Shown: in pieces, positions 53,955-63,647 of the stretch
Position numbering within the stretch: position 1 is the first letter of the stretch
How the letters are laid out: every line of letters begins with the position of its first letter
Source: Rhizobium sp. SSA_523
GTDB lineage: Bacteria > Pseudomonadota > Alphaproteobacteria > Rhizobiales > Rhizobiaceae
Assembly: GCF_030435705.1 (NCBI RefSeq)
Contig: NZ_CP129381.1
Location: 806,001-870,000 of the forward strand
Direction of reading: 5' to 3'
Length of the DNA: 64,000 nucleotides
Position numbers and translations under genes: made by a program
The notes under the pieces: model-generated
Told to the model about the DNA's origin: nothing
Databases searched by the model: none
Seen by the model: only the letters and a program-made list of their open reading frames with translations

Positions 53955-55403
53955 ATGACCTATCGCATTGCCGTTGGCGGTATTCATACCGAATGCTCCA
54001 CATCCTCGCCGGTGCTCATGCAGCCGGACGATTTCCGTGTCCTGCGCGGCAAGGCCTTGCTGGAGGCGGAGTATTTCAACTTCCTCCAGTCCGAGGGGAT
54101 CGAGCATCTGCCGCTCCTGCACGCCCGGGCCGTCCCCGGCGGCCCTCTGGCACGGAGCACCTATGAGGCCTTCAAGGCCGAGTTCCTCGATCTCCTGAAG
54201 GCCAGCCTGCCGCTGGACGGGCTATATCTCGCCATGCATGGCGCGATGAACGTGGATGGCATGGACGATGCCGAAGGCGACTGGATCTCGGCTGCCCGCG
54301 CGGTGGTCGGCCCGGATGTTCCTGTCGCCGCAAGCTACGACCTACATGGCAATGTGACGCAGCGGATCATCGACCAGCTGGATATATTTGCAGCCTATCG
54401 GACCGCGCCGCACATCGACGTGCGCGACACGATGGTGCGGGCCTGGTCCATGCTGGTCAAAACGCTGACGACCGGCAAAAGGCCTGGCCTGGCCTTTGCT
54501 CCTATTCCCGTGCTGCTGCCCGGCGAGCGCACCTCAACCGAGGATGAGCCGGCCAAGGGCCTTTATGCGAGGCTGCCCGCTCACGATGCGCAGGACGGCA
54601 TCTGGGACGCCAACCTGATGGTCGGCTATGTCTGGGCCGACGAGCCGCGCGGCACGGCCTGCGCCGTGGTGACCGGTACCGACAAAACGAAGGCCCGGCA
54701 AGCGGCCGAGGCCATTGCGCAATCCTATTGGGCGGCCCGCCAGGATTTCCGGTTCGGTCCGGTGACGGCGCCGCTCGAAACCGTGCTCGACATCGCAGAG
54801 AACACACAGACCCGGCCCATCATCCTGGCCGATTCCGGCGACAACCCGACCGGTGGCGGTGTTGGCGACCGGGCGGATGTGCTGGCGGCCCTGATCGACA
54901 GGGGGTTTTCGGGAGCCGTCATCGGCGGCATTACCGATCCTCCGGCGGTGGCGGCCTGCTTCGGCGCAGGCTCTGGCGCAAGCCTGACACTGACGATCGG
55001 TGGCTCTCTGGATCCGAAAAGCCCCAGCGTCACGACCGAGGTGGCGGTGGTCACGCTCGATGACCCGGGCGATGAGGCGGAGCGGCAGGCGGTTGTCGCG
55101 ATCGGCGGCATTACGCTCATCCTGGCGGCCCGCAGGCGGCCCTATCACAACATTTCCGACTTCACCCGACTGGGCATCGATCCGCACGAGGTCCGGCTGC
55201 TGGTCGTGAAGTCCGGCTATCTCTCGCCGGAACTGGCGCCGATCGCCAATCCCAACCTGATGGCGCTGACCGATGGGGTTATAAACCAGGATATCGAGCG
55301 CCTGCCGAACAAACGCCGCCGCAATCCAACCTATCCGTTCCAGAAGGACTTCGATTTCACCGCCGAGGCAAGCCTCTCCCGTCGCTGGACAGAGACGCCG
55401 TGA
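53955..55403 (+). CDS. M81-family (MlrC-like) metallopeptidase, copy 2
   Basis: A 482-residue paralogue of the protein at 47812. Shared segments include RIAVGGIHTECSTSSPVLMQ, GLYLAMHGAMNVDGMDDAEG, SYDLHGNVTQRIIDQLD (candidate metal ligands), ILADSGDNPTGGGVGD and VVKSGYLSPELAPIA. It starts 14 bases after the hexosaminidase and overlaps the following MFS gene by 4 bases (GTGA). A role in hydrolysing a peptide or amide attached to an amino sugar would fit its place, but this is inference. Confidence 0.9.
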   Translation: MTYRIAVGGIHTECSTSSPVLMQPDDFRVLRGKALLEAEYFNFLQSEGIEHLPLLHARAVPGGPLARSTYEAFKAEFLDLLKASLPLDGLYLAMHGAMNVDGMDDAEGDWISAARAVVGPDVPVAASYDLHGNVTQRIIDQLDIFAAYRTAPHIDVRDTMVRAWSMLVKTLTTGKRPGLAFAPIPVLLPGERTSTEDEPAKGLYARLPAHDAQDGIWDANLMVGYVWADEPRGTACAVVTGTDKTKARQAAEAIAQSYWAARQDFRFGPVTAPLETVLDIAENTQTRPIILADSGDNPTGGGVGDRADVLAALIDRGFSGAVIGGITDPPAVAACFGAGSGASLTLTIGGSLDPKSPSVTTEVAVVTLDDPGDEAERQAVVAIGGITLILAARRRPYHNISDFTRLGIDPHEVRLLVVKSGYLSPELAPIANPNLMALTDGVINQDIERLPNKRRRNPTYPFQKDFDFTAEASLSRRWTETP

Positions 55404-56602
55404 GAACCACATTTCGTGCGACATGGGCCGATCCCCGCCTTCGGGTCTCGGCCTTTGCCATCTTCTGTTTCGGAACGACGGGGGCGGCCACCTCCCCCTA
55501 CCAGTCCATCATCGGCATTCAGGAGCTCGGCCTCAGCAATTCGGGCTATGCAAGCCTGATGTTTGCGGCGGCTGTCATCAATGTGACAGCGAGCGTGATG
55601 ATGGGAATCCTTGCCGACCGGCTGGGCAATTATCGCACATCGATCATCTATGTCTCTCTCTTCGGCATTGGCGGTTTCGGCCTTGTCTATCTTGCCGCCA
55701 GCGCGCCGGCCTTCGTGATTGCCAAACTCCTGCTATTGCCGATCTTCGGCGCGTTGAATTCCCTGATCTTCGCCAATGTCAGGGCGAGTTCGCGGCAATT
55801 GTCCTCGGCGGATCTGGCGGCGGTCAACTCCACCATCAGAGCCACGATCTCGCTCTCCTGGGTACTCATGCCGGGCGTCGTCGGCATCGTCCTGGCCGGC
55901 GCGAGCTCCATGCTGCCCGCCTATCTCATCGCCACCCTGGCCGCAGGCCTCTGCTTCGTCCTTGGCATCGGCTTTCTGCCAAAGGCCGAGCCTCTGGCAC
56001 CGCAGGGCGACGCACGGCGCTACCGGTTTCTGTCCTCGCTCGGCGAAGTCGTCGTGCCGCGCGTCGCGCTGCGCATCGCCGCGATCGCCCTCATCTGTTC
56101 CATGCTGCATATCAATGATGCCGTGCGGCCGTTGATAGTCACCGGAAAGGCACAAGGCAGCGTGCAGGATCTCGGCATCGTCGTCGGCATTGTCGCCGCT
56201 CTCGAGATCGTCTTCATCCTCTTCTGGGGCAGAGCCGAACGCTGGCTGACGCCGGTTCGGGCGCTTGCCATCGGCGCCGCGCTCTATGCCGTCTATCTCA
56301 TCCTTCAGGGACTGGCCACGGAACGCTGGCACATCTATGCACAGACGCTGATCAGTGGCTTTGCCGCCGCCGCCATCATCAGCCTGCCCATCACTTATCT
56401 GCAGGATCTGATTGCCGACCGGCCCGGTCTGGGCAGCTCGCTGATCGCGGTGAATATTTTCTTGAGCGCTGGGTTGAGTGCGGCGATCTTTGCGCTTGGC
56501 ACAAGCATCGCCGGTTATGGCTTCACGTCGATCCTCGGCGCCGGCGTCGGGGGTTTGGGGATCATCCTGCTCCTCGTTCTCGAAACCCGCAAGAAGGCGT
56601 GA
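55400..56602 (+). CDS. MFS transporter (sugar-efflux-like)
   Basis: A 400-residue twelve-helix transporter. ADPRLRVSAFAIFCFGTTGA opens helix 1; MMGILADRLGNYRTSIIYV is motif A in loop 2-3; and the second half repeats the pattern. It resembles the set/sugar-efflux and peptide-related MFS groups, but import of a sugar or muropeptide piece is also possible. Translation is coupled to the M81 gene through GTGA (GTG start at 55400). Confidence 0.85.
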   Translation: MRTTFRATWADPRLRVSAFAIFCFGTTGAATSPYQSIIGIQELGLSNSGYASLMFAAAVINVTASVMMGILADRLGNYRTSIIYVSLFGIGGFGLVYLAASAPAFVIAKLLLLPIFGALNSLIFANVRASSRQLSSADLAAVNSTIRATISLSWVLMPGVVGIVLAGASSMLPAYLIATLAAGLCFVLGIGFLPKAEPLAPQGDARRYRFLSSLGEVVVPRVALRIAAIALICSMLHINDAVRPLIVTGKAQGSVQDLGIVVGIVAALEIVFILFWGRAERWLTPVRALAIGAALYAVYLILQGLATERWHIYAQTLISGFAAAAIISLPITYLQDLIADRPGLGSSLIAVNIFLSAGLSAAIFALGTSIAGYGFTSILGAGVGGLGIILLLVLETRKKA

Positions 56603-56603
56603 C

Positions 56604-57359
56604 ATGCAAGCTTCCTCCCCGCAAGGCAAACCCGTCCTGGAGATCTGCGTCGACAATGCGGAAGGGCTGTTCGCCGCGATCGAGGGTGGCGCCGACCGTA
56701 TCGAACTGTGTTTCGCGCTCTCCGTCGGCGGGCTTACCCCGTCGCGCGGCTTCATGGAACTTGCGGGCCGGCAGCCCATCCCCTGCTATGCCATGATCCG
56801 GCCACGCGCCGGCAATTTTCAGTTCACGCCCGAGGAAGTCCTGGTCATGAAAGCCGATATAGATGCGGCCCGGGCCGCAGGCCTGACCGGCGTGGTGATC
56901 GGCGCCTGCCGGTCGGATGGGCGGCTCGACGAGGAGGTGCTGGGCTCGCTTTGCCGGCATGCGGCAGGGCTGGACCTGACGCTGCACCGGGCCTTCGACA
57001 CCGTGCCGGACAAACACGAGGCGCTGGAAACCGCCATCAGGCTCGGCTTCTCCCGCATCCTGACCTCCGGCGGGCAACAGACCGCGATGCAGGGCATGGA
57101 TCAGCTGGCCGACCTCATACAGCGCGCCGCCGGGCGCATCACAATCATGCCGGGGTCAGGCGTGCGGCCGGACAATGCTGCCCATTTGATCGAGCGGCTC
57201 GGCGCTTCCGAACTGCATGCCTCCTGCTCGTCCCGAACTGTCGAGGAGAACACGACACTCGTCGAGCTGAGCTTCGCCGCGCGCGAAGCCCTGAAGACAA
57301 GCGCCTCCTGCGTCGCGGCGCTGCGAAAGATCCTGCATGGGGAAGGAGCCGCCTGCTGA
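56604..57359 (+). CDS. cutC: CutC-family protein
   Basis: A 251-residue TIM-barrel protein of the CutC family: LEICVDNAEGLFAAIEGGAD, RIELCFALSVGGLTPSRGFM, MIRPRAGNFQFTPEEV, LHRAFDTVPD and ITIMPGSGVRPDNA. It was first linked to copper tolerance, but family members are frequent in sugar operons and the biochemical function is unsettled; metal homeostasis should not be assumed here. The start is ATG 56604, one base after the MFS stop codon. It ends the plus-strand operon, 19 bases from the convergent ATPase gene. Confidence 0.92.
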   Translation: MQASSPQGKPVLEICVDNAEGLFAAIEGGADRIELCFALSVGGLTPSRGFMELAGRQPIPCYAMIRPRAGNFQFTPEEVLVMKADIDAARAAGLTGVVIGACRSDGRLDEEVLGSLCRHAAGLDLTLHRAFDTVPDKHEALETAIRLGFSRILTSGGQQTAMQGMDQLADLIQRAAGRITIMPGSGVRPDNAAHLIERLGASELHASCSSRTVEENTTLVELSFAAREALKTSASCVAALRKILHGEGAAC

Positions 57360-57378
57360 CGCCCTCCTCTTGCAGGTC

Positions 57379-59187
57379 TCAGTCGATCTGCACCAGATGG
57401 CCGGGAGAGACCTCGCGATACTGGCGCGCCGGCGGCTCGTAACCCAGCGGCCGCACAGGGCTCTTCAGCTCTTCGTCCGAAACACCGCGCCGGATGCCGC
57501 GGCGCGACGGATCCGGAACGGGAACGGCGGCCATCAGCTTCCTCGTATAAGGGTGCTGTGGATTGTCAAAGACGGCAGCGCGGGGCCCGATCTCGACAAT
57601 CTCGCCCAGATACATGACGGCGACCCGATGGCTCACCCGCTCGACCACGGCCATGTCATGGCTGATAAAGAGGAAGGCAAGGTTCAGACTTTCCTGCAGA
57701 TCGAGCAGGAGATTGCAAACCTGCGCCTTGATCGACACGTCCAGCGCCGAGACGCTTTCATCCGCAACGATGACTTTGGGATCGAGCGACAGCGCGCGGG
57801 CGATGGCAATGCGCTGGCGCTGCCCGCCGGAAAATTCGTGCGGGTAGCGGTTCATCAGCGATGAGGACAGGCCGACGCGCTCCAGCAGATCGGCCGTTTT
57901 TTCACGGGCCTGGGCTGATGTCCCCATCTTGTGCTTCAGGAAGGGTTCCGCGATCGCCTGCCCCACCGTCATGCGCGGATTGAGGCTGGAGAACGGATCC
58001 TGGAAGATCATCTGGACGCGGCTGCGCAGTCTCTGAAGCTCGCCTGTCGAGAGTTCGCGCACATTGAAGCCATCAAGCGCGATCTCACCCGAGGTCGGCT
58101 CGATCAGCCGCATGATGGACCGGCCCGTCGTCGACTTGCCGCAGCCGGATTCGCCGACAAGCGAAAGGGTTTCGCCCTGACGCAGATCGAATGAGACATT
58201 TTCCACGGCATGCACCGCGCCGGTCTGGCGATTGAAGAGCCCGGAGCGGACCGGAAAGCGCGTGACCAGATTTTTGACGTCCAGAATGGGCGTCTGCTGC
58301 ACCTTCGTCTTTTCCGGTGCGGCCGGTTCCACCACACTGCCGGTGGCCATATCGACGATCGGGAACCGCAATGGCGCATCTTGGCCGGTCATGGTCCCGA
58401 GCTTTGGAACTGCGGAGAGAAGTGCGCGCGTATAAGGATGGCGTCCGCGCTCGAAAATCTCCTCCGTCGGACCTGCTTCAACCGCATCGCCGCGGAACAT
58501 CACCACCGTCCTGTCGGCGATTTCGGCCACGACACCCATGTCGTGGGTGATGAAGAGGACGGACATGTTCTCCTCATCCTGCAGCGTCTTGATGAGTTCC
58601 AGGATCTGGCCCTGGATCGTCACGTCGAGTGCCGTCGTCGGCTCGTCGGCGATCAGCAGCTTCGGCCGCGATGCGAGCGCCATCGCAATCATCACGCGCT
58701 GGCGCATGCCGCCGGAGAACTGATGAGGATATTCGTCAAAGCGGCTGCCGGCATTGGGTATACGAACCCGCTCCAGCATGCGGACCGTCTCCGCCCGCGC
58801 CTGCGCCTGCGAGAAACCCTTGTGCCGGGTCAGCACTTCCGAGATCTGCCGGCCGATCGTGAAGATCGGGTTTAGACTGGTCATCGGCTCCTGGAAGATC
58901 ATGGAGACTTCATTGCCGCGTATGGCGCGCATCTCCTTTTCCGAAAGCGCCAGAAGGTTGCGGCCATTGAGGACGACTTCCCCTTCGATCCGGCTCGTCC
59001 CTTCGGCGAGCAGGCGCATGATCGACAGGGAGGTGACGCTCTTGCCGGAGCCCGATTCGCCGACAATGGCCACCGTCTCGCCCGGCCGCACATCAAAAGA
59101 CACGTTGCGGACGACGGGCTTCCAGTCGGCCTCGCTGCGAAAGGCTGTCGTCAGATTGCGGACGGAAAGGATCGGGTTCTCGGTCAT
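57379..59187 (-). CDS. Two-domain peptide ABC transporter ATP-binding protein (GsiA-like)
   Basis: A 602-residue fused ATPase. Domain 1 has Walker A GESGSGKS (43-50), signature FSGGMRQR and [12 protein letters not shown]. Domain 2 has [17 protein letters not shown] and [12 protein letters not shown]. The C-terminus [20 protein letters not shown] resembles GsiA/oligopeptide-type tails. It is the last gene of a minus-strand operon (binding protein, two permeases, gamma-glutamyltransferase, DUF1028, this ATPase) and overlaps the DUF1028 gene by 4 bases. Context suggests gamma-glutamyl or other short peptides as cargo. Confidence 0.93.
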   Translation of the reverse strand: MTENPILSVRNLTTAFRSEADWKPVVRNVSFDVRPGETVAIVGESGSGKSVTSLSIMRLLAEGTSRIEGEVVLNGRNLLALSEKEMRAIRGNEVSMIFQEPMTSLNPIFTIGRQISEVLTRHKGFSQAQARAETVRMLERVRIPNAGSRFDEYPHQFSGGMRQRVMIAMALASRPKLLIADEPTTALDVTIQGQILELIKTLQDEENMSVLFITHDMGVVAEIADRTVVMFRGDAVEAGPTEEIFERGRHPYTRALLSAVPKLGTMTGQDAPLRFPIVDMATGSVVEPAAPEKTKVQQTPILDVKNLVTRFPVRSGLFNRQTGAVHAVENVSFDLRQGETLSLVGESGCGKSTTGRSIMRLIEPTSGEIALDGFNVRELSTGELQRLRSRVQMIFQDPFSSLNPRMTVGQAIAEPFLKHKMGTSAQAREKTADLLERVGLSSSLMNRYPHEFSGGQRQRIAIARALSLDPKVIVADESVSALDVSIKAQVCNLLLDLQESLNLAFLFISHDMAVVERVSHRVAVMYLGEIVEIGPRAAVFDNPQHPYTRKLMAAVPVPDPSRRGIRRGVSDEELKSPVRPLGYEPPARQYREVSPGHLVQID

Positions 59188-59942
59188 GACGGTATCCAGG
59201 GCGTGGCAAAGGAGGCGCTGTCGCGGCCGCTTCTGATGCGCTCCGCCTCCAGGCTGGCAATCTTGCGGTCGATTTCGCTGCGATCGATCATGCCGTGCGG
59301 ATTGAGACGGGTCGGCATGGTTTCCGCCACATGCAGATAGCGTTCCTGCGCCACATTGAAGAGGCGGCGCAATTCCACCAGCGGTTCGTGATGGTCGTCG
59401 GCGCGGATGTTCAGCCAGGCGTAATCCTGATCGCGATAGATCACGAGCGCTGCCGATTGGCGACCGCGTTTGTCGCCACCGGCCGCCTCGCCGGCATCCA
59501 TGGCCGCCAGAAGGCGTTCGGCGAATGGGAGGTCGGCCTGATCACAATAGGCCTGCAGCGTGTCCTCCAGCACCTTTGGACCGGACAACATGTTGCCGGC
59601 GACCGAAACCTGGTCGGACAGGATGTGGCCGGCCCAAGCGATGCATTTTGCGCCGGTGAAGGCGGCATTGCGGCCGAGTGCGTCAATCAGGTGCAACTGC
59701 CTCTGCGCCGCGCCGTCATCGCGCTCCGTCAGCCTGTCGATGATATCCTGCGGCACCTCGCCCGCGGCCAGGAGTGCCAGCCCATCCACGCCGTAGAGCG
59801 GGCTGACAAAGGCCTGCGTCGCCACGGCGCCTATCCCCCCGCGCATATAGGGGACCGCAGAGCCGACAGCGAAAAAGCGACTGGCCACCGCAATTCCGAG
59901 ATGGCCGGTACCAGGATCACGCGCGACGATCGACCAGGTCAT
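59184..59942 (-). CDS. DUF1028-family protein
   Basis: A 252-residue protein of the DUF1028 family, recognised by [53 protein letters not shown] and [20 protein letters not shown]. The fold is thought to be related to N-terminal nucleophile hydrolases, but the activity is not established. It lies between the gamma-glutamyltransferase and the ATPase genes, 3 bases after the former, which suggests a further hydrolytic step on imported peptides. Confidence 0.88.
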   Translation of the reverse strand: MTWSIVARDPGTGHLGIAVASRFFAVGSAVPYMRGGIGAVATQAFVSPLYGVDGLALLAAGEVPQDIIDRLTERDDGAAQRQLHLIDALGRNAAFTGAKCIAWAGHILSDQVSVAGNMLSGPKVLEDTLQAYCDQADLPFAERLLAAMDAGEAAGGDKRGRQSAALVIYRDQDYAWLNIRADDHHEPLVELRRLFNVAQERYLHVAETMPTRLNPHGMIDRSEIDRKIASLEAERIRSGRDSASFATPWIPS

Positions 59943-59945
59943 GGC

Positions 59946-61730
59946 TCAGCGTCCCACGGCATAGGCCTGCATGAGGCGCGGTGTTGCCGCTGCCCGCAGG
60001 AGGCCATCTGCATCGCGCCGCGCCGCCGTCAGGCGTCCGACGGTCCATTGGTCCGCCACCGTCACCTGATGCCCGCGGCGGCGCAGCTCTTCGATCGTCG
60101 CATCGCCGAAGCCGGCTTCCACCATGATATGGCCGGGCTCCGAGGTTCGGGGATAGAAGGAGCCCGGAAAATGCGTCGTGTGGAATAGCGGCGCGTCGAT
60201 TGCGGCCTGCAGGTTCTTTCCCTGATGCACATAGCGGAGGAAGAAGGGCAACTGCCACTGATCCTGCTGGTCGCCACCCGGCGTGCCGAAGGCGAGGGTC
60301 GGACGGCCTTCGTAAAGCGCGAGCGAAGGGGTGAGCGTGGTGCGCGGGCGCTTTCCGGGCGCAAGCGATGTCGGCAGGCCATCCTTCAGCCAGAACATCT
60401 GCGCGCGGGAATTGAGGGCGAAACCGAGGCCGGGAACGATGGGCGACGACTGCAGCCAGCCGCCCGACGGCGTGGTCGACACCATATTGCCCCAGCGATC
60501 GATGACATCGATATGGACCGTATCGCCTTTCTTTTCCGAGAGATGCGCCATGGTCGGCTCATAGACCGCGCCTTTGCCGGAAAATTGCGAAAGCATGGCC
60601 ATCGTGGCGTCCACCTGGCCCTCGTAGCCGGGCACAGTGCCGGGCCGCAGGTCCAGAGAGGCCTTGTCGCCGATCAGCGCCCGACGCGCTTCGTTGTACT
60701 CGTCGGAAAGCAGCGTCTGTGTCGGGATCTGGCCGAATTCGGGATCACCATAATAGACTTCGCGATCCGCATAAGCGAGCTTCATGGCCTCGACGACATG
60801 ATGAACGAAATCCGGTCCATTGGCATCCATGCGGCCGAGATCGAAGCCCTTCAGCAGCGCCAGCGATTGCAAGAGCACCGGACCCTGCCCCCAGGCCGGC
60901 GTCTTGGCGACCGTCCAGTCGTGATAGTCATAGGTCTGGGGCGCTTCGATCGTGGCGGAATAATTCGCCATGTCCTCGGCCGTCAGCACGCCTTTGTGGC
61001 GATTGCCGCTGGCATCCATGACTTCGGCGGTCTTCAGGTAACGATCGATCGCCTCGGCGACGAAGCCGCGGTAAAAGGCATTGCGCGCAGCCTGAACCTG
61101 GTCTTCCCGGTTCGGGGCGGCCTCTGCTTCCGCAATGATCCGCTTCCAGGTCTCGGCCAGAACGGGGTTCTTGAAGTTGGCCAGGGCCTGCGGCACGCTT
61201 CCGCCGGGAACCCAGGTCTCGTAGGAGGTCGGCCATTCCGTCCTGAAGAATTCGGCCAGGCCCTGGATGGTGGCCGAAACGCGCGGCAACATCGGGTGGC
61301 CATGCTCGGCGTAATAGATGGCGGGCTCCAGCACCTCGCGCACGCTCATGCTGCCATAATCGCGCAACATCAGCATCCAGCCGTCGAAAGCGCCGGGAAT
61401 GACGGTGGCGAGCAGCCCGTCACCGGGTATGAGCTTCAGCCCTTCGGCCGTATAGTGATCGATCGTGGCCTTTGCCGGTGCGGGCCCCTGCGCACAGATG
61501 ACCTCCACTTTATCCGTCTTCCTGGAATAGATGATGGCCGGCATATCGCCGCCCGGACCGCACAGATGCGGCTCGATCGCCTGCAGGACGAAGCCGGTGG
61601 CAACGGCCGCATCAAAGGCATTGCCACCCTTTTCCAGAATGCTCATGCCGACAGCGGAGGCGATCCAGTGGGTGGAGGTGACAACGCCGAAGGTACCGAG
61701 AATTTCCGGCCGCGTGGTGAATTCAGTCAT
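59946..61730 (-). CDS. Gamma-glutamyltransferase-family protein without signal peptide
   Basis: A 594-residue Ntn-hydrolase precursor. GKGGNAFDAAV-like glycine-rich opening appears as EKGGNAFDAAVATGFVL, and the autoprocessing/catalytic Thr is in KKGDTVHIDVIDRWGNMVST (Thr404), followed by SSPIVPGLGFALNSRAQMF. The Thr would become the N-terminus of the small subunit after self-cleavage. Classical GGT is periplasmic, but here the N-terminus (MTEFTTRPEILGTFG) is not a signal sequence, so action on imported gamma-glutamyl peptides in the cytosol is expected. It lies 22 bases after the permease gene. Confidence 0.9.
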   Translation of the reverse strand: MTEFTTRPEILGTFGVVTSTHWIASAVGMSILEKGGNAFDAAVATGFVLQAIEPHLCGPGGDMPAIIYSRKTDKVEVICAQGPAPAKATIDHYTAEGLKLIPGDGLLATVIPGAFDGWMLMLRDYGSMSVREVLEPAIYYAEHGHPMLPRVSATIQGLAEFFRTEWPTSYETWVPGGSVPQALANFKNPVLAETWKRIIAEAEAAPNREDQVQAARNAFYRGFVAEAIDRYLKTAEVMDASGNRHKGVLTAEDMANYSATIEAPQTYDYHDWTVAKTPAWGQGPVLLQSLALLKGFDLGRMDANGPDFVHHVVEAMKLAYADREVYYGDPEFGQIPTQTLLSDEYNEARRALIGDKASLDLRPGTVPGYEGQVDATMAMLSQFSGKGAVYEPTMAHLSEKKGDTVHIDVIDRWGNMVSTTPSGGWLQSSPIVPGLGFALNSRAQMFWLKDGLPTSLAPGKRPRTTLTPSLALYEGRPTLAFGTPGGDQQDQWQLPFFLRYVHQGKNLQAAIDAPLFHTTHFPGSFYPRTSEPGHIMVEAGFGDATIEELRRRGHQVTVADQWTVGRLTAARRDADGLLRAAATPRLMQAYAVGR

Positions 61731-61752
61731 GGTCTAGCCTTTACTCAAGAAA

Positions 61753-62631
61753 TCAATGTTCGCGCGGATCGAGCGCGTCGCGCAGTCCGTCGCCGAGAAG
61801 ATTGAAGCCGATCACCACAAGGAAGATCGCCGCACCCGGCCACATCGCCATCCACGGCGCCTGCGAAAGGAAATTCTTCGCCACGTTCAGCATGGAGCCC
61901 CAGCTGGCGGCGGGCGGCTGCTGCCCAAGGCCGAGGAAGGACAGGCTCGCTTCGGCAATGATCGCCGTGGCGATCGTCAGCGTTGCCTGCACGATGATCG
62001 GTGCCGTCACATTCGGCAGGATGTAGCGGACCATGATATCGATATGGCCGAGACCAACAGACCGGGCGCCCTCCACGTAATCCTCCTGCTTCACCGCGAG
62101 GACCTGCCCGCGGGTCAGGCGGACGAAGATCGGCATCGCCGTCAGACCGATGGCGATCATCGCATTGCTCAGGCTCGGGCCGAGAAAGGCGGCAAGTGCG
62201 ATCGCCATGATGAGAAAGGGCATTGCGAGCAGGGCTTCGGTGATGCGCGAAATGACAAGGTCCACCCAGCCGCCGAAATAGCCCGACAGGACGCCGAAGG
62301 GCACGCCGATGACGACGGCGATCGCGACGGAGAAGATGCCCGCCATGAGGGACGCCTGTGCGCCCCAGATCATGCGAGACAGGATATCCCGGCCGAGATC
62401 GTCCGTTCCCAGCCAGTGGGCAGCCGAGGGCGCCTTGCGGATTGCCGACCAGCTGGTGGCCAGAGGATCCGGAATGGGCAGGATGGGCGCAGCCAGGGCC
62501 AGCAGGGCGAAAAAGGCGATGATGACGAGGCCGGCCAGCGCGCTGCGGCTGCGCTTCAGCTTGCGCCATGCGCGGCTGCTCTCGCGCGATTGTGCGACAT
62601 CTGTGCCGGCAGTCGGTTCGAGCACGGTCAT
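61753..62631 (-). CDS. Peptide ABC transporter permease (DppC type)
   Basis: A 292-residue permease with a long basic N-terminal part, a first helix (ALAGLVIIAFFALLALAAPI) and the periplasmic motif WLGTDDLGRDILSRMIWG typical of OppC/DppC. The coupling loop is EGARSVGLGHIDIMVRYILP, and it ends in GDGLRDALDPRE. The start is ATG 62631, overlapping the DppB-type stop codon (ATGA); the open extension to 62715 lies within the upstream gene. Confidence 0.94.
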   Translation of the reverse strand: MTVLEPTAGTDVAQSRESSRAWRKLKRSRSALAGLVIIAFFALLALAAPILPIPDPLATSWSAIRKAPSAAHWLGTDDLGRDILSRMIWGAQASLMAGIFSVAIAVVIGVPFGVLSGYFGGWVDLVISRITEALLAMPFLIMAIALAAFLGPSLSNAMIAIGLTAMPIFVRLTRGQVLAVKQEDYVEGARSVGLGHIDIMVRYILPNVTAPIIVQATLTIATAIIAEASLSFLGLGQQPPAASWGSMLNVAKNFLSQAPWMAMWPGAAIFLVVIGFNLLGDGLRDALDPREH

Positions 62632-63575
62632 AGGCTGGCCCTCAGACGCGGATTGAGCAGGACATAGAGAATGTCCGCAATAAGGTTCATCAGAATGAAG
62701 CCGACGGCGGTGCACATCACCACGCCCTGCACAACGGCATAATCGCGGTTGAAGACGGCATCGACGATCAGCTTGCCGAAGCCGGGAATGGTGAAGATCT
62801 GCTCCGTCAGGACGGCCCCGGCCAGAAGCTCGCCGAACAGCAGGGCGCTGAGTGTGATGACAGGCAGAAGCGCATTGCGGAAACTATGGCTGAGGATGAC
62901 ATCGCGCGGCGGCAGCCCCTTGGCGCGCGCGGTGCGGATATAATCGGCCGACAGGACGCCGAGCATGGACGAGCGGGTATGGCGCATCAGCGTGGCGGCG
63001 AGCGCCGTTCCCAGGACGAAGGCCGGCATCAGCATGGTCTGGAGCGAACGGACCGGATCGACGAAGAAGGATTCATAGCCTGAGGCGGGCAGCCAGCCGA
63101 GATTGACCGAGACCAGCAGGATCAGCATGATGCCGAGCCAGAAGTTCGGGACCGAAAGTCCCGACAGAGCCAGGATGCTGGCGATATAATCCACAACGGT
63201 ATTCTTCTTCACCGCCGCGAGAATGCCCATGGGCACGCCGATCGCAAAGGCGAAAATCATCGACATGATGGCCAGCTGGATGGTCACCGGAAGCTTTTCG
63301 GCGATCAGCTCCAGCACGGGCTGGTTGGTGCGCAGCGAAATGCCGAGATCGCCCACCAGCACGCCGCCCAGCCAGTTGACATATTGCACCGGGATCGGAT
63401 CGTTGAGGCGGTATTTCTCCCGCAGGAGCTCGATGACGGCCGGATCCCGTTCCTCGCCGGCCATGGCAAGCACCGGATCGCCCGGCAGGAGCTTCTGCAA
63501 CGAGAAGACGAATATCGAGATGATCAAAAGCGTCGGTATCGCGACCAGCAGACGCTTTCCGATGTAAACAGGCAT
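62628..63575 (-). CDS. Peptide ABC transporter permease (DppB type)
   Basis: A 315-residue permease with six helices. MPVYIGKRLLVAIPTLLIIS and LLPGDPVLAMAGEERDP are characteristic of OppB/DppB; the coupling loop is RTARAKGLPPRDVILSHSFR, and the C-terminus is LYVLLNPRLRASL. It pairs with the DppC-type subunit whose start overlaps its stop codon. It follows the binding-protein gene by 72 bases containing a perfect hairpin. Confidence 0.95.
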   Translation of the reverse strand: MPVYIGKRLLVAIPTLLIISIFVFSLQKLLPGDPVLAMAGEERDPAVIELLREKYRLNDPIPVQYVNWLGGVLVGDLGISLRTNQPVLELIAEKLPVTIQLAIMSMIFAFAIGVPMGILAAVKKNTVVDYIASILALSGLSVPNFWLGIMLILLVSVNLGWLPASGYESFFVDPVRSLQTMLMPAFVLGTALAATLMRHTRSSMLGVLSADYIRTARAKGLPPRDVILSHSFRNALLPVITLSALLFGELLAGAVLTEQIFTIPGFGKLIVDAVFNRDYAVVQGVVMCTAVGFILMNLIADILYVLLNPRLRASL

Positions 63576-63606
63576 TGCGCCAATCCCGTTTTAGAACTTG
63601 AGAGGG

Positions 63607-63636
63607 GGACGCCGCAGGCTGAACTCTGCGGCGTCC
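63607..63636 (-). terminator. 11-bp perfect hairpin between binding-protein and permease genes
   Basis: GGACGCCGCAG (63607-63617) and CTGCGGCGTCC (63626-63636) form a perfect 11-bp stem with an 8-nt loop, 11 nt after the binding-protein stop codon on the minus strand. On that strand the stem is followed by CCCTCTC rather than a T-run. It probably stabilises the upstream message or terminates part of transcription. Confidence 0.6.
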
Positions 63637-63647
63637 GGAGGAAGACC

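Noticed and set aside
56604-57359. Calling the CutC gene a copper-tolerance determinant
   Set aside because: No copper genes are nearby, and the family commonly sits in sugar operons with an unsettled function.
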